Shown one piece after another: positions 25,731-33,123 of a stretch of DNA of 64,000 nucleotides (position 1 is its first letter; every line of letters starts with the position of its first letter). The stretch comes from Streptomyces phaeolivaceus (GTDB lineage: Bacteria; Actinomycetota; Actinomycetes; Streptomycetales; Streptomycetaceae). A program made the position numbers and the translations under genes. Below the pieces are notes generated by a model. It saw only the letters and a program-made list of their open reading frames with translations. It did no database searches and had not been told where the DNA came from. The stretch covers positions 4,774,001 to 4,838,000 of the forward strand of contig NZ_CP045096.1 in NCBI RefSeq assembly GCF_009184865.1, given 5' to 3'.

Positions 25731-26822
25731 CTACGGGGAGACGACAGCCTCCCGCGTCAGTGTGGGGCCGGCGAACACGGGAGTGGGCAGGGGGACATCG
25801 TACGGCGGGCGGGTCAGGGCCTCATGCAGCATCGCCAAGACGACATCCGTGTGCGTGAGCCCGGCCATCGCCGCCCCCACCGCGAAGTTGCTGTCACGGG
25901 ACATGCCCGGCGTGCTGTTGACCTCCAGCACGTACGGCTCGTCGCCTCCGGTGAGGATGAAGTCGATGCGGGCTGAACCGCGCAACCCGATTCCGTCCCA
26001 CAGCGTCCGGGCGTCCCTGGTGATCTTGTCCAGCACATCCGGCGCCAGCTCGGCTGCGAGCACGGATACGGTGCCCCTGGAGTCCACGTCGAGCTTCGTG
26101 TCGGCGTCGTAGAACTCGGCCTCGGCTGCCTCGGTGGCAAGCGGTGGGAAGGCGACGACCGAGCCGCCCGGCAGTTCCAGCAGCCCCACAGTCAGCGGCG
26201 TGCCGCTCACGTACTCCTCGACGAGCACGGCCGCACCCTCGCCACCGGCAGCATCCGCCAGGGCGCCAGGGAAGTCCGCCGGATCGCGTACGAGGCTCAT
26301 GCCCACGCTGGACCCGCCGAAAGGCGGCTTGACCATCACCGAGCGCCCGTTCCAGTTGGCTGGTCCGCCAGCCCAGACCTCCCAACCGGGGGTAGGGACG
26401 CCGAGGGTCAGCATCACCCGCTTGCAGAGGATTTTGTCTGCGGCCACCGCGGATGCCCCGACTCCGCTGCCGCAGTAGGGCACGCGCAGGTAATCGAGAA
26501 GGCCCTGCAACCGGCCGTCTTCGCCGTACGGACCGTGCAGGTTGGAGAGCGCCACGTCGTACCCGACCAGATCCATGATGAAGTCCGGTTCGCACGGGTC
26601 CAGCACCTTCCAGCGGGCGCCGATCTCCTCCAGGGCCTCGGCCAGGGCGGTGACGGACCGCTGCTCGACGGGGCACTTCGCGTGGTAGAGCCTGTCCTCG
26701 GCGGACACCGGCCCGTAGATGAGGGCGACGCCGAGGCCCTGGCGGCTCCGCCCCCACTGTCGAAGTTCCTCAGCGGCCTTCTGCACCGCGAGGTCCGAGC
26801 TGAGGCTGAGGAAGAGAGTCAT
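25731..26822 (-). CDS. D-alanine-D-alanine-ligase-like ATP-grasp enzyme
   Basis: The product has 363 residues. ATG 26822 overlaps the epimerase stop as ATGA. The N-terminal domain includes VALSNLHGPYGEDGRLQG and VPYCGSGVGASAVAADKIL, the ligase start region of Ddl proteins. The ATP-grasp core has VMVKPPFGGSSVGMSLV and VLVEEYVSGTPLTVGLLE. The metal site is YVLEVNSTPGMSRDSNF, corresponding to the Ddl ExNxxPG motif. It should activate one amino acid as acyl phosphate and join a second. A housekeeping ddl normally lies elsewhere in Streptomyces, so this is probably a dedicated biosynthetic copy. Confidence 0.85.
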   Translation of the reverse strand: MTLFLSLSSDLAVQKAAEELRQWGRSRQGLGVALIYGPVSAEDRLYHAKCPVEQRSVTALAEALEEIGARWKVLDPCEPDFIMDLVGYDVALSNLHGPYGEDGRLQGLLDYLRVPYCGSGVGASAVAADKILCKRVMLTLGVPTPGWEVWAGGPANWNGRSVMVKPPFGGSSVGMSLVRDPADFPGALADAAGGEGAAVLVEEYVSGTPLTVGLLELPGGSVVAFPPLATEAAEAEFYDADTKLDVDSRGTVSVLAAELAPDVLDKITRDARTLWDGIGLRGSARIDFILTGGDEPYVLEVNSTPGMSRDSNFAVGAAMAGLTHTDVVLAMLHEALTRPPYDVPLPTPVFAGPTLTREAVVSP

Positions 26823-27619
26823 ACGAGTACCCCTTCGAAGGTGTTGGTGACCGGCCCGCCGACCCACTGAGTTCGGTTCGGTCGGTCGTCATGAGGCCGG
26901 ACCGTGAGCGGCTCACCGGCGCGGTTGTGGACGGTGACGGCACGTCGTGCTACGAGTCCACGCATGGTGGCGACGATGACGGCTGCGACTGCCCCGCTTC
27001 CGCACGACAAGGTTTCCGCTTCGACTCCGCGTTCGTAGGTGCGGATCTTCAACGCCTGGCTGCCGGCGGACTGGACGAAGTTGACGTTCGTCCCCAGCGG
27101 GGCAAGGTCGGGATGGTGACGGACGAGGCGCCCGACCATGACCGCGTCGATGGCGTCCACGTCGTTCACGATGGCGACGACGTGTTCCGTACCGGTGTGG
27201 GCGCTGTCGAACCAGGTGGGCCTGCCGTTGATGACGGTCTGTAAGAGCCGGGGCAGAATCGCGCCCACCTCGGCCGTGACCCACACGGAGTCGTCGGCCA
27301 CGACCGCCTCGTGCACGACCCCGGCCATGTGGAGACTCATCCGCTGAAAGCCGCGATCGTGGTGCGCGGCCCAGGCGGAGCACCGGAGGGCATTGCCGCA
27401 CATCGTTGCGATCGACCCGTCTGCGTTGAAGCACGTGATTTCGAGGACGGCGGGGCTGTCGCTGACGAGATGGCTGATGACCAGCCCATCCGCGCCCACT
27501 CCGGTACGCCTGGCACACAGGCGTTCAGCTTCCTTGGGCCAGTCCTTGTCGTCGTCCGGTTCGAGGTCGGAGAGGAGGACGAAGTCGTTTCCTGCGCCGT
27601 GGATCTTGCGGAAGCGCAT
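26819..27619 (-). CDS. Diaminopimelate-epimerase-like protein
   Basis: The 266-residue product starts MRFRKIHGAGNDFVLLSD, with GAGNDF typical of DapF. The two catalytic cysteines are present in FNADGSIATMCGNALRC and ETLSCGSGAVAAVIVA. The usual CGNG is CGNA, and the length is near normal. ATG 27619 follows GAGGAG. DapF inverts LL-diaminopimelate to the meso form without cofactor; this divergent copy next to a Ddl-like ligase may make another D-amino acid. Its stop overlaps the ligase start. Confidence 0.85.
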   Translation of the reverse strand: MRFRKIHGAGNDFVLLSDLEPDDDKDWPKEAERLCARRTGVGADGLVISHLVSDSPAVLEITCFNADGSIATMCGNALRCSAWAAHHDRGFQRMSLHMAGVVHEAVVADDSVWVTAEVGAILPRLLQTVINGRPTWFDSAHTGTEHVVAIVNDVDAIDAVMVGRLVRHHPDLAPLGTNVNFVQSAGSQALKIRTYERGVEAETLSCGSGAVAAVIVATMRGLVARRAVTVHNRAGEPLTVRPHDDRPNRTQWVGGPVTNTFEGVLV

Positions 27620-27675
27620 GGCAAAGCTCCTCGCATGGTGAGGTGAGAAGGATGCGACGCCCGAGCGGGCTGCGA

Positions 27676-27921
27676 TCAGCGGAATTCGAGGGGCCGGTAG
27701 GTGGTCCGGGCCTCCCGCATGATCAATGGGGCACGTCCGGCGAAGTGCAGGATGCGGACCGAGGCGCCGCCGGCGGACCTCATGTCCTCGACCCGCTGAT
27801 ACGTGCCGTCGAGCAGGATGAAGTCGCCCATGCGGACGTCGGTCGGCGGCCTCGTGGCCCCAACTGTCCCAACAGGCGGAGGTGGTATCGAGGGCTCCTC
27901 CTTGGTCCTGCGCTCGTACAT
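27676..27921 (-). CDS. Small conserved protein, 81 residues
   Basis: The protein begins MYERRTKEEPSIPPPP, then a compact domain (VRMGDFILLDGTYQRVEDMR and LHFAGRAPLIMREARTTYRP) that looks like a small beta-barrel. Similar short proteins occur in Streptomyces integrated elements. It lies between the NUDIX and epimerase genes on the same strand. No function is known to me; it could be a scaffold or a carrier for the pathway, but it has no thioester-type Ser motif. Confidence 0.55.
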   Translation of the reverse strand: MYERRTKEEPSIPPPPVGTVGATRPPTDVRMGDFILLDGTYQRVEDMRSAGGASVRILHFAGRAPLIMREARTTYRPLEFR

Positions 27922-28003
27922 CAGCCCCTCCAGACGCCGAGCAGCAAGGAGCTGCTGATGGCTACGAGGCTTACAGCGAGGGCGAGTTGTTGGCTTCGAG
28001 GGC

Positions 28004-28543
28004 TCATCGGGTTCCGATCAGGTGGCATTCAACGCGGCTGCGGACTGACGGGATGCCTATCTCGGTGAGAGGCACCCAGGCCGCTGCGCCCGTTTCGATC
28101 ATTGAAGGGAAGACCGCGCCCGAGTGGGCCCGGAAGAGATAGCGGATGCCGACCCGGAGGCGGCTCCCGTACCTGTGCTGCCCTGGCCTGGTCACGTCGA
28201 CCAGGAAGGGGCCTTCGGCGCCGGGCTGAGTCCAGATGTCCCGGATGCCGACCTCCTCGGCCAGCAGTCGAAGCGCCGCCTGCCTGAGTGATTGGTCCTC
28301 GGCCTCCGGCTCAGCCTCCGCGAGCGCGTAGCCTCCCTCGTGCCGCAGGCAAAGGACGCGGTTGCGCTCATCGACGACGGCTCCCGTCATCACAAGAGGG
28401 CAGCGCTGGTCGTGGGTGCAGGCTCGGCGGCGCGAGTGGTCGAGCGCCGCGTCGTACACGGGCATCAACGCCATTTGCTCGGCGGGATGTTCGTGGATGT
28501 AGTGGGAGAGTTCTCGAATGATCTGGTCTTCTCTGACGGTCAC
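28004..28543 (-). CDS. NUDIX-like hydrolase
   Basis: The 179-residue product starts at GTG 28543, overlapping the previous stop as GTGA. LVMTGAVVDERNRVLCLRHE opens the Nudix fold. The box region (EDQSLRQAALRLLAEEVGI) keeps the final EEVGI but lacks the usual RE pair, so activity may be reduced or changed. The N-terminal 45 residues form a helical extension. In this array it may act on a nucleotide-linked product or a toxic by-product. Confidence 0.7.
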   Translation of the reverse strand: MTVREDQIIRELSHYIHEHPAEQMALMPVYDAALDHSRRRACTHDQRCPLVMTGAVVDERNRVLCLRHEGGYALAEAEPEAEDQSLRQAALRLLAEEVGIRDIWTQPGAEGPFLVDVTRPGQHRYGSRLRVGIRYLFRAHSGAVFPSMIETGAAAWVPLTEIGIPSVRSRVECHLIGTR

Positions 28544-28926
28544 GGCGCATCCAGCCCGTTCCGCTCCGAGTAGATCCACAGCAGCCGCCGCGTCACCAGT
28601 GCGACATCGCGGAGGTACAGGAACGTCCCGAACGCAGGAGTTTCGGCGGTCGGCCGGTTCGTGAGGTCGATCAGCCTGGTCCCCCTGCGGACCAGCTCCC
28701 GCACCTCGCTGTCGACTTCGGCGCCCAAGTCCTCGCCGAGCAGGCGGTTCAATCCCTTGGCAAGCCCTGGCAAGTGCCCGTCCATCGCCGCGCGGGTAGT
28801 AGTGTCCATCCGCAGATTGAGGACGGTTTCCGTTCGCGAGGAGATCACTGCCATGTCGAGGGAGGAGTCCTCGGCCTCAGAGTCCTCGGCCAGTTCCGTC
28901 GCCTTGCCCGTGCTTGCCACAGTCAT
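28540..28926 (-). CDS. Hypothetical helical protein (possibly DUF6415-like)
   Basis: ATG 28926 follows GGAGGGG, giving 128 residues. The centre (TTTRAAMDGHLPGLAKGLNR, then EVDSEVRELVRRGTRLIDL) and the end (TFLYLRDVALVTRRLLWIY) are helical. It vaguely resembles the DUF6415 group annotated near natural-product genes, but I am not sure. Its stop overlaps the NUDIX start by four bases, so it belongs to the same operon. Confidence 0.55.
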   Translation of the reverse strand: MTVASTGKATELAEDSEAEDSSLDMAVISSRTETVLNLRMDTTTRAAMDGHLPGLAKGLNRLLGEDLGAEVDSEVRELVRRGTRLIDLTNRPTAETPAFGTFLYLRDVALVTRRLLWIYSERNGLDAP

Positions 28927-29021
28927 CACTGGCCCCTCCGGAGCACGCTTTCAGCCGTGGCAATAAAGCTAGGAAGGGGGAGGGGTAGGGATCCACGAGT
29001 GTGCCCGAACTTGCCAGGCGT

Positions 29022-29867
29022 TCACCCTAGAGATTCGATGGCAGCGGTGATGATTTCACGCGCGGCGGGACCGTGGACGGCAAGTTCGGCCAGCTCGCTG
29101 AACGTTTTGGCATACATGGCAAGTTCGTGCTTCTGAACGACGGTGAGATGAGCCGAGATCAATTCGACGTTCACCAAGTCGTCGTCGTACAGGAAGAATC
29201 CTTCGACGGGCCACAGGCCCGAACGGTCGGCGCTCTGGGGGATGATGCCGATGCTCACCGAGGGGAGGGCCATGACGCTGAGAAGGTAGCCGAGTTGGCC
29301 CGCCATCACGTCCGTGCCGCCGATGCGATATCGCAGGACGCTCTCTTCGAGGATGATGGCGAACGTGTGCTTCCCGTAGACGACCTGTTGCTTCTCCACG
29401 CGCACTCGGACGGCCGCCGGCACATCGTCAACGAGTCCTCGGCGGTCACGAATGGAGGTCAGGAGTGCGGTGATGTACGACGCCGTCTGTACGGGGCCAG
29501 GGATGAGCCAGGGCGAGTAAATGCGGAACCGCTCGGTGCGCTCCCAGAGGGGAACAACGGACTCCTGCGCCCACTTGAGCCCGTGGCGCTCCATCTTGCG
29601 CCACTCCACATACATGCCCTCAATTCCGCGGGCCGTGGAGATGAGATCCTCTGCCTCATCCTCCGCGCCGCATGCGGAGCACCAATCGCGAAGATCGCGC
29701 TCCGAGGGGGCTCGTGTGCCGCTCTCGAAGCGCGAAGCCTTCGACTCATGCCAATCCAGGCTCTGGGCCAGTGATCGCTTGGTGAGTCCGGCTGCTTTCC
29801 GGATTTCGGCGAGACGTTGTCCGAGCGCCTTGCGGGCTTCCTGGACGCTCGAAGATGGCGATGTCAT
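29022..29867 (-). CDS. XRE-family regulator with DUF5753 domain
   Basis: The 281-residue product has an N-terminal helix-turn-helix (LGQRLAEIRKAAGLTKRSLA, then HESKASRFESGTRAPSE) and a C-terminal DUF5753 domain (RIYSPWLIPGPVQTASYITA, VLRYRIGGTDVMAGQLGYLL, SIGIIPQSADRSGLWPVEGF). Such proteins are numerous in Streptomyces and often pair with a DUF397 or DUF6879 partner. Here the DUF6879 gene lies 24 bases upstream in the same transcript. It is the likely regulator of the peptide-ligase genes immediately downstream. Confidence 0.85.
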   Translation of the reverse strand: MTSPSSSVQEARKALGQRLAEIRKAAGLTKRSLAQSLDWHESKASRFESGTRAPSERDLRDWCSACGAEDEAEDLISTARGIEGMYVEWRKMERHGLKWAQESVVPLWERTERFRIYSPWLIPGPVQTASYITALLTSIRDRRGLVDDVPAAVRVRVEKQQVVYGKHTFAIILEESVLRYRIGGTDVMAGQLGYLLSVMALPSVSIGIIPQSADRSGLWPVEGFFLYDDDLVNVELISAHLTVVQKHELAMYAKTFSELAELAVHGPAAREIITAAIESLG

Positions 29868-29891
29868 GTCAGTGCGGTGCTGTTCGGACTG

Positions 29892-30404
29892 TCAGGCCAA
29901 CTCGAATTGTGCGTGCCGCGTTGCCCGCTTCCACACGGTCTCGAAGGCCGACTCGCAAAGCTTCGCCACCTCCGGGTCTTCTGTGAGTTCGACCTCCATG
30001 TTCTCGCCCTCGCCGTCGAAGTGGTTGACGAGGACGAGGTTGGAGTCGAACAGCCAGAAGTCATTGCCGGGAAGCGCGATGTCAGTCGCATTGCGCCGCG
30101 AGAGCCACCGCACGCTTTCGCCGGCAGCGATGTTCAATCCGTCCGTCACGTCGTACTCGAAGCGGATGTACTCGCTGACCGGTGTCGATACGACGCGGGC
30201 CCGCCGAACCTCGACACCTCGCGAGGACGCCTCCGTCACGATGGCGTGCCAGTCGGCCCAGCGCTCGGCCGGATCTAGGACCACACCGGCCTGCCAGTCG
30301 ATGAAGGCCGGGTCCGACTTCATGTAGGCGTCACGCATCTCCAGGTGGACAGCGGTCCTCTGGCAGTCGCGGAACAACTCCTCAAACGTCGGGGTCCTCG
30401 TCAC
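29892..30404 (-). CDS. DUF6879-family protein
   Basis: The 170-residue product starts at GTG 30404 (VTRTPTFEELFRDCQRTAVH). The motifs AVHLEMRDAYM, VRRARVVSTPVSEYIRFEYD and DFWLFDSNLVLVNHFDGEGE are those of the DUF6879 family, which sits next to XRE-DUF5753 regulators. Its biochemical role is unknown; a co-regulator or phosphatase-like part has been proposed by context only. It overlaps the preceding small gene by 23 bases. Confidence 0.75.
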   Translation of the reverse strand: MTRTPTFEELFRDCQRTAVHLEMRDAYMKSDPAFIDWQAGVVLDPAERWADWHAIVTEASSRGVEVRRARVVSTPVSEYIRFEYDVTDGLNIAAGESVRWLSRRNATDIALPGNDFWLFDSNLVLVNHFDGEGENMEVELTEDPEVAKLCESAFETVWKRATRHAQFELA

Positions 30405-30612
30405 GCTTCTTCACCTCCTGGAAGAACTGCACCATGTGCCGGGGGATCTCCACCACCGTTTCGTGTCCGGGGATGTCCATCTGCCCGAGCCGCTCGTCGT
30501 CCTCCACCCTCCACCCCTGCACGAGGTAGGTGTCCTTCTCGTCGTCGAGGTAGACGGTGGGGGAGCCGCCGCTGGGGCTCTCCGGATCCTTACCGAGCTT
30601 GATCAGGGCCAT
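30382..30612 (-). CDS. Small conserved acidic protein, 76 residues
   Basis: MALIKLGKDPESPSGGSP, then PTVYLDDEKDTYLVQGWRVE and MDIPGHETVVEIPRHMVQFF are conserved features of a short Streptomyces protein often encoded ahead of DUF6879 genes. It starts at ATG 30612, preceded by CGAGGAGG, and overlaps the next gene by 23 bases. It is the first gene of the minus-strand array that runs to 24.8 kb. The function is unknown; a beta-strand pair suggests a small binding module. Confidence 0.7.
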   Translation of the reverse strand: MALIKLGKDPESPSGGSPTVYLDDEKDTYLVQGWRVEDDERLGQMDIPGHETVVEIPRHMVQFFQEVKKRDEDPDV

Positions 30613-30969
30613 GATGACCTCCTCGGGTGCCAGTAACGATCTATGTGCCAGAGCTTGCCCGCGACTGAGCTCCCAAGCCAGGAACTTGCCCAAACTTGCC
30701 AGGATTTTCGGGCGGCGACCCCAAGCGAGGAAACCTGGCGACGGCGTACGGGGGCATGGACGCGGTGCACCTCGGCGGTTCACCAGTTCGCCGGGGGCAG
30801 ACAGGGAAGATCCCGACACTACTGGTGCACTGCGAACGGGCATGCCAACGTGGACACCCTTCCGACACCCCAGGTCATCGACGGTCAGTGACCTGTCCCC
30901 AAGCCTACGGAGGCGCCCCTGCAACCGCACCACCCCACCGATCCTTCCAGCCCTGCATCGCCTGACCCG
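30613..30969. other. Divergent promoter region between the array and the DUF317 gene
   Basis: No gene is seen in these 357 bases. The interval separates the minus-strand array from the plus-strand DUF317 gene, so it should hold both promoters. TTGCC-rich segments such as CTTGCCCAAACTTGCCAGG near 30685-30702 repeat a CTTGCC motif. A related CTTGCC occurs upstream of the XRE gene near 29010. Confidence 0.4.
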
Positions 30970-31656
30970 GTGTACTGGGTCACCCCGCGCCACTTGGCCG
31001 GAGATGACGACGCGCTCGCCGAGCGAATCGGCGACACTCTGGCCAGCCTCGGCTGGCGAATGTGGCCTACTGCCCGCCACACCCTGCTGTACGTAAGTCC
31101 GGACGGCCTGCGCGGCGCCGAGTGGATTCTCGCGGCCTACCCCTTCGAGCTGGGCGGACTGCCGGTGGCTTGGCAACTGAGCGCCCGCCGGCATGCCGCT
31201 TCCGCGTTGGCGGAGTGGAACGCGTACTTCACCACTGGCTTCCCGTACGAGGCGCTCGCTGATTTCCTCGCGGCGCTCGACGCCCGTGAGGCGCCCGACG
31301 TCGGCTTCGCCGACCCGGAGACGGTCCTTGCCGGGCTCACTGCCCGGGGCTGGATTCGCGACGTCGACCGCCCTCGCACCACAGCCACGGACCCTGGGTT
31401 CGCGTCCTGCGTCTCCTTGGAGATGCTGCCGCCGCTCATCCAGGACGCCGATCCGCGCCCTGACCTGGTGGGCTGGCAGGCATGGGCGGAACCCGCCCTC
31501 GGCGCACCGTATCTCTGGTGCGCCAGCTTCAGCGCCAGCGTCCCCCACGACCTGGTCGCTGCCTTCGCCTTGTCACTCGCCTCACCGCTCCCGGTGCCCC
31601 GTCGTGCCCTGCCCAAGAGCGCGGAGGGCCGGCTCACCATCGTCCGCCGCAGCTGA
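30970..31656 (+). CDS. DUF317-domain protein
   Basis: The product has about 228 residues if GTG 30970 is used (VYWVTPRHLAGDDDALAER). An open frame continues some 20 codons upstream, so the true start may be earlier. Repeated motifs such as SPDGLRGAEWILAAYPFELG, PVAWQLSARRHAASALAEWN and YLWCASFSASVPHDLVAAFA are the two halves of a DUF317 protein. These are abundant in Streptomyces integrated elements and of unknown role. It is followed by a small gene 51 bases on. Confidence 0.75.
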   Translation: MYWVTPRHLAGDDDALAERIGDTLASLGWRMWPTARHTLLYVSPDGLRGAEWILAAYPFELGGLPVAWQLSARRHAASALAEWNAYFTTGFPYEALADFLAALDAREAPDVGFADPETVLAGLTARGWIRDVDRPRTTATDPGFASCVSLEMLPPLIQDADPRPDLVGWQAWAEPALGAPYLWCASFSASVPHDLVAAFALSLASPLPVPRRALPKSAEGRLTIVRRS

Positions 31657-31707
31657 CATCAGCCACATCCGGCCCTCCCGGGCCGCCCAACAACTCACGG
31701 AGACTGC

Positions 31708-32160
31708 ATGTTCCGACGACGTTCTCGCGCTGACCGCGAGTTCCATGAGGTTCAGCGTAAGTCGCTTGCGCTGGTGCAGATGCTGGCGCAGGAGTCACTG
31801 CCCTTCGACGCCGTCCAGGCGAAGACACCAGCGTCGGCTGGGGCGGGCGTGGATGCGGTTGTGCCGGACTTCCCGCCAGCTGATCCCCGGGCGCCCGCCC
31901 CGCAGGACGTCGAGGGAGTGATGATGCGCTGGATGCAGCCGCTCGTCGTCGATGGCGATGTCCACGCGTGTCCGACGTGTGGCGCGTACCGGGACTGGAT
32001 CGTCTTCTGCCTGCGCGACGACTCGGTGTGGCTGCGCTGCCGGGCCGGTCACCAGGTGCAGGAGCCGCGTCTGAACGCGGCCTGGTTCAACCGCAACTCC
32101 GGACCGGTCGACCACTGGCACCCCACCCTTGAGGACGGGCTGCGTCACCTCGGCCACTGA
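31708..32160 (+). CDS. Hypothetical protein with a zinc-ribbon-like region
   Basis: The 150-residue product starts MFRRRSRADREFHEVQRKSL. The C-terminal half has HACPTCGAYRDWIVFC and VWLRCRAGHQVQEPRLNAAW, a CxxC...CxxxH arrangement that could bind zinc. It follows the DUF317 gene on the same strand and probably shares its transcript. The family is unknown to me. The start is preceded by GGAGACTGC, a weak ribosome site. Confidence 0.6.
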   Translation: MFRRRSRADREFHEVQRKSLALVQMLAQESLPFDAVQAKTPASAGAGVDAVVPDFPPADPRAPAPQDVEGVMMRWMQPLVVDGDVHACPTCGAYRDWIVFCLRDDSVWLRCRAGHQVQEPRLNAAWFNRNSGPVDHWHPTLEDGLRHLGH

Positions 32161-32254
32161 CCCGCGAAACCCCACTCCCTACCCCCTACATACCGCTGGC
32201 GCCGGAGACCCGGCTGGTCAGACCGTCCGATCCGCAGCCACTTTGGGGTTTCGC

Positions 32255-32953
32255 ATGCGCCTTCACACCACGACCGTCCTCAGCCTGAGTGCCCTCGCCC
32301 TCCTGGCCCTGGCGGGCTGCTCCGCCGGCGGCACGCCCGCCGACGCTCCGGTCTTCTCCGCCTCCGCGCCCACGGAGCAGGAGGGCAAGCACGCGCCGAC
32401 GCCCGCTCTGCTGTCGTCGGCCGCGCTGAGCAAGCGCCTCCTGGACGAGAGCGACCTGGGCGAGGGCTACACCCGCAAGCCGCAGCAGTCCAAGCCGCAG
32501 GACGATGTCGTCGTGTCCGGTTGCCTGGCGCTGGAGAAGCTCGGCCGTGACGCCGCTGTCGGCGGCAGCCTCGACTTCCCCCGCAAGGCGAAGGCGTCCT
32601 TCACCTATGCGGGCGGCAGCAACTCGGAGGTGGCCGAGGAGTTGTACAGCGACACCGAGGCGAAGCTCTCCAGCGGCGTGGGCCGGATCTTCGACGCGAT
32701 GACCTCCTGCCCCACGTACCAGGTCCTCGTCGGCAGCACCCCCGTCACGGTCCAGGCTCAGAAGGTGGCTGCGGCCCGGCTGGGCGATGAGCGGTGGAGC
32801 CAGCTGCTCACCTTCACCGTCGGCGGACGCAGCAGTGTCGTCAAGCAGACGGCTGTCCGCATGGGGACGGTGGTTGTGGTGGTCTCTGGCGGCCCCGGCC
32901 TTGTCGACGCCCACCTGGCGAAGGCCGTCGACAAGGCTCATCGCGCGGGCTGA
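32255..32953 (+). CDS. Lipoprotein of unknown function
   Basis: The 232-residue product has a typical lipoprotein signal (MRLHTTTVLSLSALALLALA, then GCS), with the lipid-bearing Cys in LAGC. The mature part starts as a Ser/Thr/Pro linker (VFSASAPTEQEG) and continues as a globular domain (LLDESDLGEGYTRKPQQSK, CLALEKLG, DAMTSCPTYQVL) with Cys pairs. It resembles PknH-sensor-like or DUF-type extracytoplasmic Streptomyces lipoproteins. It follows two island genes on the same strand. The start codon is ATG 32255. Confidence 0.75.
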   Translation: MRLHTTTVLSLSALALLALAGCSAGGTPADAPVFSASAPTEQEGKHAPTPALLSSAALSKRLLDESDLGEGYTRKPQQSKPQDDVVVSGCLALEKLGRDAAVGGSLDFPRKAKASFTYAGGSNSEVAEELYSDTEAKLSSGVGRIFDAMTSCPTYQVLVGSTPVTVQAQKVAAARLGDERWSQLLTFTVGGRSSVVKQTAVRMGTVVVVVSGGPGLVDAHLAKAVDKAHRAG

Positions 32954-32971
32954 CCCGACCGGTGGCAGGGG

Positions 32972-33123
32972 CTATCGCGCGCCTTCGGCGCACATGGCGA
33001 CTGCCTTCTGGAGGCCGGTGAAACCGGTCTTCAGCGGGTCGAGGCGCTCCAGGCTGGAAAGCCTGATGGTCTTCTGGGTCGGGCACCGCTCGTCCAGGAG
33101 ACGGGTGGGCAGTGGGCAGTGGG
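32972..33123 (-). pseudogene. 3' end of a gene cut by the IS1182-type element
   Basis: The minus strand reads PTRLLDERCPTQKTIRLSSL, then RLDPLKTGFTGLQKAVAMC before a stop at 32972. The upstream part would lie beyond the left end of the insertion sequence but is not found on the other side in continuation. A 7-base repeat (gggcagt, three copies) sits at the junction. The family is unknown. Confidence 0.45.
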
